Below are positions 52,806-61,592 of a stretch of DNA of 64,000 nt, one piece after another (position 1 is the stretch's first letter; each line of letters starts with the position of its first letter). The notes under the pieces were generated by a model that worked only from the letters and a program-made list of their open reading frames with translations, was not told the origin of the DNA and searched no databases. The stretch is from Gemmatimonadaceae bacterium (lineage in GTDB: Bacteria; Gemmatimonadota; Gemmatimonadetes; Gemmatimonadales; Gemmatimonadaceae), in contig DASQFN010000103.1 in assembly GCA_035633115.1 (NCBI GenBank), forward strand, positions 1 through 64,000, given 5' to 3'. A program made the position numbers and the translations under genes.

Positions 52806-54674
52806 ATGTCGCACCCCGCAACCCTGCACGAGGAGGAAGCGCTCGGCAAAGCGTATGACCGGCGCCTCGTGCGCCGTCTACTCAAATACATCCGACCGTA
52901 TCGCGCGCTCGTCGCCGGCGCGCTGGTCCTGCTGGCATTCGCAGGTCTCCTCGAGCTCGTCGGACCAATCCTCACTCAGCGCGTAATAGATGTCGCGCTG
53001 CCCCGACGTGACACTACGATCATCACCACCTCGGTGTTTCTGTTCATTGGAGCACTGATTGCGCAATTCGTCTGTTCCTACTGGCAGACATGGCTGACGA
53101 GTCTGCTCGGTCAGCGCGTGATGCGCGACCTTCGCCTGGAAATCTTCACGCATCTCCAACGCCTCTCGATCCCGTTCTTCGACCGTAATCCCGCCGGCCG
53201 CCTCGTGACGCGGGTAACGGCTGACGTCGAAGCGCTGAACGAGCTCTTCACAGCCGGTTTCGTCGCCGCTCTCGGCGATGTCTTCACACTGCTTGCAATC
53301 AGCGCTGCAATGTTCGTCATGGACTGGAGGTTCGCGCTCGTCGCTCACGTCGTGATTCCGGCGGTTGCACTCGCGTCGCATCTCTTTCGTACGAGAGTCC
53401 GCGCAGCCTACAGAGCCATTCGCACACGCCTCGCACGGATCAACTCTTTCCTTCAGGAGCGCATCACCGCAATCAGGATCGTTCAGCTGTACGGGCAGCA
53501 AGGAGCCGAGGCAAAACGCTTCGACAAGCTCAACCGTGAGCACCTCGAGGCACACCTTCGGTCCATTCGAGTTTACGCTCTCTATTTTCCGGCGGTAGAG
53601 ATTCTGATGTCGATTGGTTTGGCGTCGCTCATCGTCGCCAGCGCCTCGCGCGTCGGAGCGGGAACACTCACCGTCGGGACTGTAGCCGCTTTTCTCCAGC
53701 TGCTGCGCCGCTTCTTCGAGCCGCTTCAGGACCTGGCCGAAAAGTTCAACATCCTGCAGGCGGCCATGGCAAGCTCCGAGCGAATATTCGGGCTCCTCGA
53801 TACAGAGCCTGCGTCGGACGCACGAATCGCAGTCGCAATGCCGAGGCAGCGTACTCCCGTCGAGGTAACATTCGAGGACGTCTGGTTTGCTTACGACCGC
53901 GGGCATCTTGCGGCGGGTGAGGTTTCATCGGGCGAGCGGGAGTGGGTCCTCAAGGGCGTTACGTTCACGGTGCGCCCAGGACAAACGGTTGCGCTCGTCG
54001 GACACACGGGCGCGGGCAAGACAACGATCGTCAACCTGTTGATGCGATTCTACGACCCCCAGAAGGGGCGTATCCAGGTAAACGGGTTGGATATTCGCGA
54101 AATGCCGGTGGAGGAGCTGCGCGGCCTCATCGCATACGTGCAGCAGGACATCTTCCTCTTCGCGGGCGACATAGCGACGAACATCCGGCTGTCGAATCCT
54201 CTTGGTGACGAGGCAGTCGCCGCGGCGGCGGCGCGAGTGGGCGCCGACAGAATCATCCGACGCCTGCCTGATGGTTACCGGCATCAGCTCGGAGAACGCG
54301 GCGCCTCTCTGAGCGTCGGCGAGCGACAGCTTCTTTCGTTCGCCCGCGCCGTGGCCGCCGACGCGTCGCTGCTTCTGCTCGACGAAGCAACCAGCGCTGT
54401 GGACAGCGAGATCGAGGCTGAGATCCAGCACGCGCTCTCGGTTCTGCTGGAGGGTCGGACAACGATCGCGGTGGCGCACCGTTTGAGCACGATCGTCGGA
54501 GCCGATGAGATACTCGTGCTACATTACGGTGAGATCGTTGAGCGCGGCAGCCATCGCGCTCTTCTCGATTACAGAGGGCTATATGAACGCCTGTGGCTCC
54601 TGCAAAGCGGGGAGCAAGCCGATGGTAACTCGGTGGCGGAAGCGGTGCTTGCCGCCTCTATGGGCGACGGGTAG
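52806..54674 (+). CDS. ABC exporter half-transporter (permease-ATPase fusion)
   Basis: The 622-residue protein has a six-helix export domain (about residues 30-320) and an ATPase domain (about 345-600). The ATPase has Walker A VGHTGAGKTTIVNLL, Q-loop YVQQDIFLFAGD, signature LSVGERQLLSFARA, Walker B LLLLDEATSAVD and the H-switch VAHRLSTI. In the signature, LSVGE replaces LSGGQ, as in some heterodimeric exporters, but no partner gene is adjacent, so a homodimer is assumed. Substrate may be a lipid, drug or peptide. A linker with AAGEVSSGEREW before the ATPase core is an insertion. Confidence 0.92.
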   Translation: MSHPATLHEEEALGKAYDRRLVRRLLKYIRPYRALVAGALVLLAFAGLLELVGPILTQRVIDVALPRRDTTIITTSVFLFIGALIAQFVCSYWQTWLTSLLGQRVMRDLRLEIFTHLQRLSIPFFDRNPAGRLVTRVTADVEALNELFTAGFVAALGDVFTLLAISAAMFVMDWRFALVAHVVIPAVALASHLFRTRVRAAYRAIRTRLARINSFLQERITAIRIVQLYGQQGAEAKRFDKLNREHLEAHLRSIRVYALYFPAVEILMSIGLASLIVASASRVGAGTLTVGTVAAFLQLLRRFFEPLQDLAEKFNILQAAMASSERIFGLLDTEPASDARIAVAMPRQRTPVEVTFEDVWFAYDRGHLAAGEVSSGEREWVLKGVTFTVRPGQTVALVGHTGAGKTTIVNLLMRFYDPQKGRIQVNGLDIREMPVEELRGLIAYVQQDIFLFAGDIATNIRLSNPLGDEAVAAAAARVGADRIIRRLPDGYRHQLGERGASLSVGERQLLSFARAVAADASLLLLDEATSAVDSEIEAEIQHALSVLLEGRTTIAVAHRLSTIVGADEILVLHYGEIVERGSHRALLDYRGLYERLWLLQSGEQADGNSVAEAVLAASMGDG

Positions 54675-54749
54675 TTTGAGGCACCTCTCGAAGTCGCAAG
54701 CCACTCCCATCAACCCCTTTCACCCGCGCGGAGCGGGGAGAGCCCGCTA

Positions 54750-55541
54750 GTGCATCTTGCCGTTGCCGCGCGAACCGATACAGGCAGAATGCGGCGTGGA
54801 AATGAAGACAATCTTCACGCCGACGCTAACGAGTATCGAGGGCTATTCATAGTAGCGGACGGGATGGGCGGTCATGCGGCCGGCGAAATCGCCAGCCAGA
54901 TGGCCGTCGATCTGCTGTCAGCGGAGCTTGCGGATCTCAACGACCTCACCGCCCCGGACGCCGGCCCAAAGCTGTCGGAGACGCTCAGGCAGGCGAACAG
55001 GTCCGTGTACCAGCGCACGACAAAAGAGCTCGAAAAATCGGGGATGGGAACTACGGCTTCGGCGCTGCTTCTCTCGGATACGCACTACCTCATAGGCCAC
55101 GTCGGCGACTCGAGAATCTACCTGCTGCGTGACGGTGTGATGAAACAGCTCACGCGCGACCATTCACTCGTGCAGGAGCAGGTCGACGCCGGCCTCATAA
55201 CGGCGGAACAGGCGAGGCATCACCCGCAGAGCAACGTCATCACCTGCTGCATCGGAATGTCCGATGACATCGAGCCGGATGTGATCACGGGAGAGACGAA
55301 AGTCGGAGATGTTTTCCTCCTCGCCAGCGACGGGCTCACCGGAATGGTCGAGGACAAGCGGCTCCTCCAGCTGCTGCAGTCGCGGGCGTCGCCCGACCGC
55401 ATCGTCAACGCCATGATCTCGGACGCCAACAACAACGGCGGCATCGACAACATCACGGCCATCGTCGTGAAAGTGATCACGGCCGATACGAGGTTCCAGA
55501 CCGGTGAGATTACGCCGGTTCCCCAGGCGCGGCATGGATGA
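54750..55541 (+). CDS. PP2C-type Ser/Thr protein phosphatase (Stp1-like)
   Basis: A 263-residue metal-dependent phosphatase that should reverse the action of PknB-type kinases. All motifs are present: TDTGRMRRGNEDNLH, VADGMGGHAAGEIAS, GMGTTASALL, GHVGDSRIYLLRDG, DHSLVQEQVDAGLITAEQAR, LLASDGLTGMV and DNITAIVVKV, giving the Asp ligands of the two-metal site. It is cytoplasmic with no membrane segment. GTG 54750 has GGGGAG nine bases upstream. The seven-kinase array and the membrane kinase make it a plausible partner, though it lies over 12 kb away. Its stop overlaps the next small gene by eight bases. Confidence 0.93.
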   Translation: MHLAVAARTDTGRMRRGNEDNLHADANEYRGLFIVADGMGGHAAGEIASQMAVDLLSAELADLNDLTAPDAGPKLSETLRQANRSVYQRTTKELEKSGMGTTASALLLSDTHYLIGHVGDSRIYLLRDGVMKQLTRDHSLVQEQVDAGLITAEQARHHPQSNVITCCIGMSDDIEPDVITGETKVGDVFLLASDGLTGMVEDKRLLQLLQSRASPDRIVNAMISDANNNGGIDNITAIVVKVITADTRFQTGEITPVPQARHG

Positions 55542-55719
55542 CGCCCCCGACTCGGTCGCCGGCGTAGCCCAACTCTACCTCGGCAACATCCTTTTCGCGC
55601 TGGAGGTAGCAGCGCTCAACATGGACGAGCACCAGAAGCCCGCAGACGCGTCTTTTTACCGCGGAATTGCACGAAAACTCGCCGAAGCGAAGGGAAGAGA
55701 GGCGGTAACAGGGGACTGA
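55534..55719 (+). CDS. Hypothetical 61-residue protein coupled to the PP2C phosphatase
   Basis: I do not recognise it. The ATG at 55534 overlaps the phosphatase stop by eight bases, so it is probably translated by coupling. The chain is helical: VAGVAQLYLGNILFALEVAAL is an amphipathic to hydrophobic helix, followed by a charged helix FYRGIARKLAEAKG. It is too polar for a membrane protein. A small modulator of the phosphatase is conceivable, without evidence beyond position. Confidence 0.6.
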   Translation: MDDAPDSVAGVAQLYLGNILFALEVAALNMDEHQKPADASFYRGIARKLAEAKGREAVTGD

Positions 55720-55794
55720 CACCGGCATAACTCTCGCGTTCTGATGTACTGTTAACGGTAGCTGGGAAGCGACTCAATCAGGCTGGAGATCCGA

Positions 55795-56919
55795 ATGGCC
55801 ACCGCGACACTACCCGCAGCCGAGCAGCATGCGGACACGTTCCCGATCAATGGGACCGACTATATCGAGTTCCACGTGGGTAACGCCAAGCAGGCTGCCC
55901 ACTTCTATTGCAGCGCTTTCGGGTTCGAGCTTATTGCGTATCGAGGTCCCGAGACCGGAACGCGTGACCGCGCGACGTACCTGCTGCAGCAGGACAAGGT
56001 ACGCCTCCTGCTGACTACGCCGATTCGCTCCGATGGAGAAATCGCCGAGCATATCCAAAAGCACGGGGATGGGGTGAAAGACATCGCGCTCTGGGTCGAC
56101 GATGCGCGCGTGGCATTCAGCCTGGCCGTCGAGCGAGGAGCAAAGCCGGCCCGCGAGCCGGAGGTGCTGAAGGACGACGATGGCGAGATCGTGATTGCCG
56201 CGATTCGAACCTACGGCGACACCATCCACACGCTCGTGGAGAGGAAAAATTACCGCGGCTCGTTCATGCCGGGTTTCGTTGCGAAGGAAACCGTGTACCG
56301 GCCGAAGCCCGTTGGTCTGAAGTACGTGGACCACTGTGTCGGCAACGTCGAGCTTGGCGCGATGAACAAGTGGGTGAAATTCTACGAGCACGTTCTGGGT
56401 TTTACGAACATTCTCACCTTCGACGACAAGACCATCTCCACCGAGTACTCCGCCCTGATGTCGAAGGTGATGGCCAACGGCAACGGCCGGATCAAGTTCC
56501 CGATCAACGAGCCGGCGGAAGGAAAGAAGAAGTCGCAGATCGACGAATATCTCGAATTCTACGGTGGCCCTGGTGTGCAGCACATCGCACTCGCAACGGA
56601 CGACATCATCACGACCGTCACCGAGCTGCGGGACCGCGGCGTCGAGTTCCTTCGTGTTCCGTTCACCTATTACGACACTGTCCTCGATCGTGTGGGCCAC
56701 ATCGACGAAGACCTTACGTCACTGAGAGATCTCGGAATTCTCGTTGACCGTGACGATGAGGGGTATCTCCTTCAGATATTCACCAAGCCGGTTGAGGACA
56801 GGCCGACGCTGTTCTACGAGATAATCGAGCGAAAGGGCGCGAAGAGCTTCGGCGCGGGCAACTTCAAGGCGCTTTTCGAGGCGATCGAACGAGAACAGGC
56901 GCTGAGAGGAAATCTCTGA
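55795..56919 (+). CDS. hpd: 4-hydroxyphenylpyruvate dioxygenase
   Basis: The 374-residue iron enzyme turns 4-hydroxyphenylpyruvate into homogentisate in tyrosine breakdown. Both vicinal-oxygen-chelate halves are visible. The iron ligands are the His in YVDHCVGNVELG, the His in GVQHIALATDDI, and the Glu in LFYEIIERKGAKSFG. The C-terminal helix GNFKALFEAIEREQ closes the active site. GGAG lies about eight bases before the ATG. The hmgA start follows the stop codon directly, so the two are translated together. Confidence 0.96.
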   Translation: MATATLPAAEQHADTFPINGTDYIEFHVGNAKQAAHFYCSAFGFELIAYRGPETGTRDRATYLLQQDKVRLLLTTPIRSDGEIAEHIQKHGDGVKDIALWVDDARVAFSLAVERGAKPAREPEVLKDDDGEIVIAAIRTYGDTIHTLVERKNYRGSFMPGFVAKETVYRPKPVGLKYVDHCVGNVELGAMNKWVKFYEHVLGFTNILTFDDKTISTEYSALMSKVMANGNGRIKFPINEPAEGKKKSQIDEYLEFYGGPGVQHIALATDDIITTVTELRDRGVEFLRVPFTYYDTVLDRVGHIDEDLTSLRDLGILVDRDDEGYLLQIFTKPVEDRPTLFYEIIERKGAKSFGAGNFKALFEAIEREQALRGNL

Positions 56920-58113
56920 GTGCCACACTATCACACGCTCGGAACAATCCCTCGCAAGCGGCACATCGTTTTCCGCAAGCCCGACGGCGGACTGTATGCC
57001 GAGGAGCTGATGGGGCACGAGGGATTTCACGGAACGTCGTCGCTCTTGTATCACATCCATCCCCCTACGACGGTGAAGTCCGTGCGACGGGTGAAGGAGA
57101 CCGGGTACGAAGCGGACGCGGACCAGACTCTTCATCACCGCCATTTCCTCACGTCGCGCGTAAAGCCGGGCGGAAGTCCGACACTGGACAGAATTCCGCT
57201 CCTGTTCAACGCCGACATCGCAATGCTGTACGTGGAGCCGACGAAGAACGACGAATTTTTCTATCGGAACGCGCAGGCCGACGAGCTGGTGTACGTGAGC
57301 AAGGGGAATGGGGTTCTCGAGAGCGTCTACGGCAATCTGGAGTACGGGGAAGGCGACTACCTCGTGATTCATCGCGGGATTCTTCACCGCTTCCGAATGA
57401 ATCTCGAAGGAGAGCAGACCAGGCTGGTGATATTCGAGAGCCGGGGACATGTCCGGTATCCGTCGCGCTACAAGAACGACTTTGGGCAGCTCATCGAGGG
57501 GGCGCCCTACTCGGAGCGCGACATCAGGAGGCCGATTCTGCTCGAGCCGCGCAATGAGGTGGGCGATTTCTCGCTGTATGTAAAACAGTACGACGGCATC
57601 AACGAGCTCGTGCTCGACCACCACCCGTTCGACGTCGTGGGATGGGACGGCTACTTCTATCCGTGGGCGTTCAACATTCGTGACTTCGAGCCGATAGTCG
57701 GCCGGGTGCATCAGCCGCCGCCCGTCCACCAGACTTTCCAGGGCGACGGCTTCGTAGTCTGCTCATTCTGCCCTCGCCCGTACGACTTCCATCCCGAGGC
57801 AGTACCGGCTCCGTACAACCACAGCAATGTCGACTCCGACGAGGTTCTCTATTACGCGTCGAGCGAGTTCATGAGCCGGAAAGGCATCGAGTTCGGGAGC
57901 ATCACACATCATCCCGATGGAATCCCGCATGGTCCGCATCCGGGGCGCGCGGAGGCGAGCATCGGAGCGAAACACACCGACGAGCTCGCGGTGATGATGG
58001 ACAGCTTCCGTCCGCTCAAGGTCGCGAAGCAGGCGATGGACATCGAGGACAAGTCGTACCACAAGTCGTGGCTGGACACGCAGCACGAGCAGTTCTCACC
58101 CCCGACGAGCTAG
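56920..58113 (+). CDS. hmgA: Homogentisate 1,2-dioxygenase
   Basis: This 397-residue cupin enzyme opens the ring of homogentisate to give maleylacetoacetate. Recognised by DHHPFDVVGWDGYFYPWAFN, the iron-site region HQTFQGDGFVVCSFCPRPYD and HSNVDSDEVLYYASSEF, and a C-terminal HPGRAEASIGAKHTDELAVM. The GTG start is the codon after the hpd TGA. It is slightly shorter than the human-type enzyme, as usual for this bacterial branch. Next in the operon is acetoacetyl-CoA synthetase, 27 bases on. Confidence 0.95.
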   Translation: MPHYHTLGTIPRKRHIVFRKPDGGLYAEELMGHEGFHGTSSLLYHIHPPTTVKSVRRVKETGYEADADQTLHHRHFLTSRVKPGGSPTLDRIPLLFNADIAMLYVEPTKNDEFFYRNAQADELVYVSKGNGVLESVYGNLEYGEGDYLVIHRGILHRFRMNLEGEQTRLVIFESRGHVRYPSRYKNDFGQLIEGAPYSERDIRRPILLEPRNEVGDFSLYVKQYDGINELVLDHHPFDVVGWDGYFYPWAFNIRDFEPIVGRVHQPPPVHQTFQGDGFVVCSFCPRPYDFHPEAVPAPYNHSNVDSDEVLYYASSEFMSRKGIEFGSITHHPDGIPHGPHPGRAEASIGAKHTDELAVMMDSFRPLKVAKQAMDIEDKSYHKSWLDTQHEQFSPPTS

Positions 58114-58140
58114 TCGCTTCGTCAGTGATGGGGTAGAGAC

Positions 58141-60132
58141 TTGGATCAGCCGATTTGGAGGCCGTCGGAAGAACGCATAGCGCAGGCAAACATGTCTGCG
58201 TTTTTGCGTTATGTAAGCGACGCCGGCCCGCGCGACTACGCGGCGCTCTACCGCTGGTCTGTTATGCATCCCGATCAATTCTGGCCGGCGATCTGGTCGT
58301 TCTTTGAAGTAGTCGCCGACGAGCGGGAAGGTGATCCGTGGGACGAAGTAATTCGCGGACTTGGCCGCATGGCGCCGCCTCACCCTGAGGCCGGCCCTCG
58401 GTGGTTCATTGGTGCCCGGCTGAATTTTGCGGAGAATCTGCTGCGCCATCGAGACGATCGGGATGCGATAGTCTCGTGGAACGAGACTGGGCGGCAGGGT
58501 GCGCTCTCCTACGACGAATTGTACCGTGAGGTAGGCCGTGTTGCTGCAGCGCTTCGGGCGCACGGAATCCAGCGTGGTGATCGCGTCGCGGGCTACATGC
58601 CGAACATCCCGGAGACGGTCATCGCAATGCTTGCGGCCGCGTCACTCGGTGCGGTGTGGTCGTCGTGCTCCCCCGATTTCGGTGTCCAGGGAGTTCTGGA
58701 CCGGTTCGGCCAGATCGAGCCGCGTGTTCTCTTCTGCACGGAACGGTATCGATACGCCGGCAAAGAGATCGAGCTGAGAGCGCGGATCACCGAGGTCGTT
58801 AGTCGAATTCCTTCTATCGAGAGGGTCGTCGTGGTTCCCTATGGCGGCGGGCAAGCCGATGCATCTCGTATCCCTCGCGCGCGGGCATGGGACGACTTCG
58901 CGGGCTCGGCGGAGGCTGCGGAGCTCAGCTTCGACCGACTGCCCTTCGATCATCCGCTCTACATCCTTTACTCGTCGGGGACGACCGGACTGCCGAAGTG
59001 CATGGTTCACGGAGGCGGCGGGACGCTCCTGCAGCATCTGAAGGAGCATGGGCTTCACACCGACATCAAGCGCGAGGACCGCGTTTTTTACTTCACCACG
59101 TGTGGGTGGATGATGTGGAACTGGCTGGTCAGCTCGCTTACTCTCGGCGCCACGATCGTGCTGTACGATGGCGCGCCGTTCTCGCCGAAGAACGAAAGCC
59201 TGTGGGACATGGCGGATCAGGAAGGCATCACGGTGTTCGGCACGAGCGCAACGTACCTGGCGATGTGCGAGAAGCACGGCCTTTCACCTGTCGAAAGCCA
59301 TGACTTGGGCGCGCTGCGAACGATTCTGTCGACCGGAAGTCCCCTCGCCGGCCACAGCTTCGACTACGTCTACACGAAAGTGAAGCTGGATGTGCACCTG
59401 GCGAGCATCAGTGGTGGCACGGATATCGTTTCGTGTTTCGCCGGGGGAAATCCAATCGCGCCGGTGTACCGCGGCGAGCTGCAGACGCGGGCGCTGGGAA
59501 TGGCGGTCCACGTGTTCAACGAGAACGGTGAGTCAGTGGTGCAGGAGCCGGGCGAGCTGGTGTGCACTCGTCCATTTGTCAGCATGCCGGTCGCATTCTG
59601 GAATGACCCCGACGGCGTGAAGTATCGCGCCGCTTACTTCGAGAGATATCCCAACGTGTGGCGCCATGGAGACTGGAGCGAGCTCACGCGTCACGACGGG
59701 CTCATCATCTACGGCCGGAGCGATGCGACGCTGAACCCGGGTGGAGTTCGCATCGGCACGGCCGAGATCTACCGCCAGGTGGAGCAGCTGCCTGACGTTC
59801 TGGAGAGTGTCGCAATCGGGCAGGAGATCGGAGACGACGCGACGGGCGATGTGAGGATCGTGCTCTTCGTTCGGCTAAGGGACGGTGCCAACCTCGATGA
59901 CGCGCTGCGCGACAGGATTCGGCAGCAGATTCGCGAGAACACGAGCCCTCTCCACGTTCCGAAGAAGATCGTTCAGGTAACGGACATCCCCCGCACGATC
60001 AGCGGTAAGATCAGCGAACTGGCGGTCCGTGATGTCGTTCACGGGCGGCCGGTGAAAAACACGGAAGCGTTGGCGAATCCCGAAGCGCTCAAGCTTTTTG
60101 AGGGGCTCGCCGAACTGCGGAGTGCGGACTAA
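58141..60132 (+). CDS. Acetoacetyl-CoA synthetase (acetoacetate-CoA ligase)
   Basis: A 663-residue acyl-CoA ligase that activates acetoacetate with ATP and CoA. The adenylation motif is YILYSSGTTGLPKCMVHGGG; then FTTCGWMMWNWLVSSLTLGA, typical of acetoacetyl-CoA synthetases, and YGRSDATLNPGGVRIGTAEI and the C-terminal Lys region TISGKISELAV. N-terminal WRPSEERIAQANMSAFLRYV also fits that family. TTG 58141 is the start. Tyrosine breakdown ends in fumarate and acetoacetate, so the gene's place after hmgA makes sense. Maleylacetoacetate isomerase and fumarylacetoacetase are not in the window. Confidence 0.93.
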   Translation: MDQPIWRPSEERIAQANMSAFLRYVSDAGPRDYAALYRWSVMHPDQFWPAIWSFFEVVADEREGDPWDEVIRGLGRMAPPHPEAGPRWFIGARLNFAENLLRHRDDRDAIVSWNETGRQGALSYDELYREVGRVAAALRAHGIQRGDRVAGYMPNIPETVIAMLAAASLGAVWSSCSPDFGVQGVLDRFGQIEPRVLFCTERYRYAGKEIELRARITEVVSRIPSIERVVVVPYGGGQADASRIPRARAWDDFAGSAEAAELSFDRLPFDHPLYILYSSGTTGLPKCMVHGGGGTLLQHLKEHGLHTDIKREDRVFYFTTCGWMMWNWLVSSLTLGATIVLYDGAPFSPKNESLWDMADQEGITVFGTSATYLAMCEKHGLSPVESHDLGALRTILSTGSPLAGHSFDYVYTKVKLDVHLASISGGTDIVSCFAGGNPIAPVYRGELQTRALGMAVHVFNENGESVVQEPGELVCTRPFVSMPVAFWNDPDGVKYRAAYFERYPNVWRHGDWSELTRHDGLIIYGRSDATLNPGGVRIGTAEIYRQVEQLPDVLESVAIGQEIGDDATGDVRIVLFVRLRDGANLDDALRDRIRQQIRENTSPLHVPKKIVQVTDIPRTISGKISELAVRDVVHGRPVKNTEALANPEALKLFEGLAELRSAD

Positions 60133-60334
60133 CTACGGAACTACAAAGAAATGGAAAAACGATTTGGCGGATTTTAACGGATTCGGCGAATACTACAGAA
60201 TTTCTTGGGAACGACGGAACGACGGATCATTATCCCGACCGTCGTTGCTGTTGACCAAAGAACCTCCGTAGTATCCGCCGAATCCGTTAAAATCCGCCAA
60301 ATCGTTTTTACCATTCTGTTGTAGTTCCGCAGTT
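60131..60334. repeat. 204-base imperfect palindrome filling the gap between convergent genes
   Basis: The arm 60131-60196 is inverted at 60268-60334, with a perfect 34-base run (60155-60188 against 60276-60309) that contains GGCGGATTTTAACGGATTCG. The 71-base centre is itself partly self-complementary (AACGACGG/CCGTCGTT). The left arm starts inside the stop codon of the acetoacetyl-CoA synthetase and the right arm ends six bases from the stop of the HD gene. Confidence 0.9.
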
Positions 60335-60340
60335 CCGTGG

Positions 60341-61576
60341 TTAGTTCGGAATCTCGCCAAGAAGACCCTCAACCCGCGTCCGCGAAATGTCCGTCCGCCG
60401 CGCAACGAAAACTCGGAGCCAACGCGCACTCCGATAGAGGGCTTCGGACAGGCTTGGAAGATTGATCGTTCCCGGCCAGCCTTCCCCGGTCAAGCGCTCG
60501 ACCTCGCCGTTGCGTCGCAGAACCGGAATATCGAGTCCCAGCATCTGCGTCTTGATCGGGAAATCCAGCAACACCTCGCCAGGCTTCACTCCGAGCTCGG
60601 CGGCCAGCGCGTCTTCGGCTGCACGAGTGCGCTCGCGGTCGGTCGCCACCCACTCGCCGAACCCATCGTCGAGCTGGCTCGCCGGCCACTCGAGCGCTCG
60701 CTTGTAGAGTCGCCTGCTCTTGAGAGCATCGAGAAGTGAGCTCGGCGCTGCGTGCTCCAGCCGGTGCAACAGGCCCTCATCCGTATAGGAGGGCAGCAGC
60801 TCGGCGTCGATCGCCCCTACGCGAAGCGCGTCCTCCACCATTCGCTTGTACATCGCCGTCGCGCTGCGCACTGCGTGATGCCAGTACACGTTACGGTACA
60901 TCTGATACTTGGCGAACAAAAGCGACTCCAGCGCCGAGAGGCCCTTTTCCAGGACGCCAATCGCGGGGTGCCCGCTCTCGGGATCATCGAGCACTAGCAG
61001 CGAGTTTGTCAGCCGATCGACGTCTATCTCGCCGTATGGAACGCCGCACATGAACGCGTCGCGCTTGAGATACTCGATCTTGTCGAGATCGAGCGAGCCT
61101 GAGATCAGTCCCTGCAGGGGACTCCGGCTGGCTCCACTGACGAGCTCGAAGACTCTCTGAGGCGCATCTGCGGCTATCCCCGCCGACAAGAGATCAGCAA
61201 TTGCGCCCGCGGTAATCAGCGGGCGAGCGACATCCTCGTGATGCAGCTGACCAATTTCCTCGAGAGCATGCGAGAAGGGATAATGTCCAACGTCGTGCAG
61301 CAGGGCAGCCGCCCGTATCACGGCCTGCTCCTCTGCGTTCGCTCCGCCGAGTCCGTCGCGCTCGGCCATCGTCGCCAGCGTTGCCCGCGCGAGATGATAA
61401 GCTCCTACGGCGTGCTCGAAGCGAGTATGGGTTGCACCGGGATACACCAGGTACGCAAGACCGAGCTGCCGGACGTAACGCAGGCGTTGAAAAATATCCG
61501 TATCGATGAGCCGGAGAGTCAGCTCATCGACACGTATATTGTTCCAGAGCGGGTCGCGCAGGATTTCGAACCGCAT
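60341..61576 (-). CDS. HD-domain phosphohydrolase (dGTPase/SAMHD1-like)
   Basis: The 411-residue protein starts MRFEILRDPLWNNIRVDE, and its HD metal site is complete: HTRFEHAVGAYHLA, LLHDVGHYPFSHALE, then the Asp in SGSLDLDKIEYLKRD. This is the layout of deoxynucleoside triphosphohydrolase-like proteins (COG1078). Substrate is probably a nucleotide but not proved. ATG 61576 is used because the family begins there; the frame extends upstream to 61735 inside pckA. It starts 16 bases after pckA stops, so both are likely on one mRNA. Confidence 0.9.
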   Translation of the reverse strand: MRFEILRDPLWNNIRVDELTLRLIDTDIFQRLRYVRQLGLAYLVYPGATHTRFEHAVGAYHLARATLATMAERDGLGGANAEEQAVIRAAALLHDVGHYPFSHALEEIGQLHHEDVARPLITAGAIADLLSAGIAADAPQRVFELVSGASRSPLQGLISGSLDLDKIEYLKRDAFMCGVPYGEIDVDRLTNSLLVLDDPESGHPAIGVLEKGLSALESLLFAKYQMYRNVYWHHAVRSATAMYKRMVEDALRVGAIDAELLPSYTDEGLLHRLEHAAPSSLLDALKSRRLYKRALEWPASQLDDGFGEWVATDRERTRAAEDALAAELGVKPGEVLLDFPIKTQMLGLDIPVLRRNGEVERLTGEGWPGTINLPSLSEALYRSARWLRVFVARRTDISRTRVEGLLGEIPN

Positions 61577-61592
61577 GCGCGACCGGAGTCGT

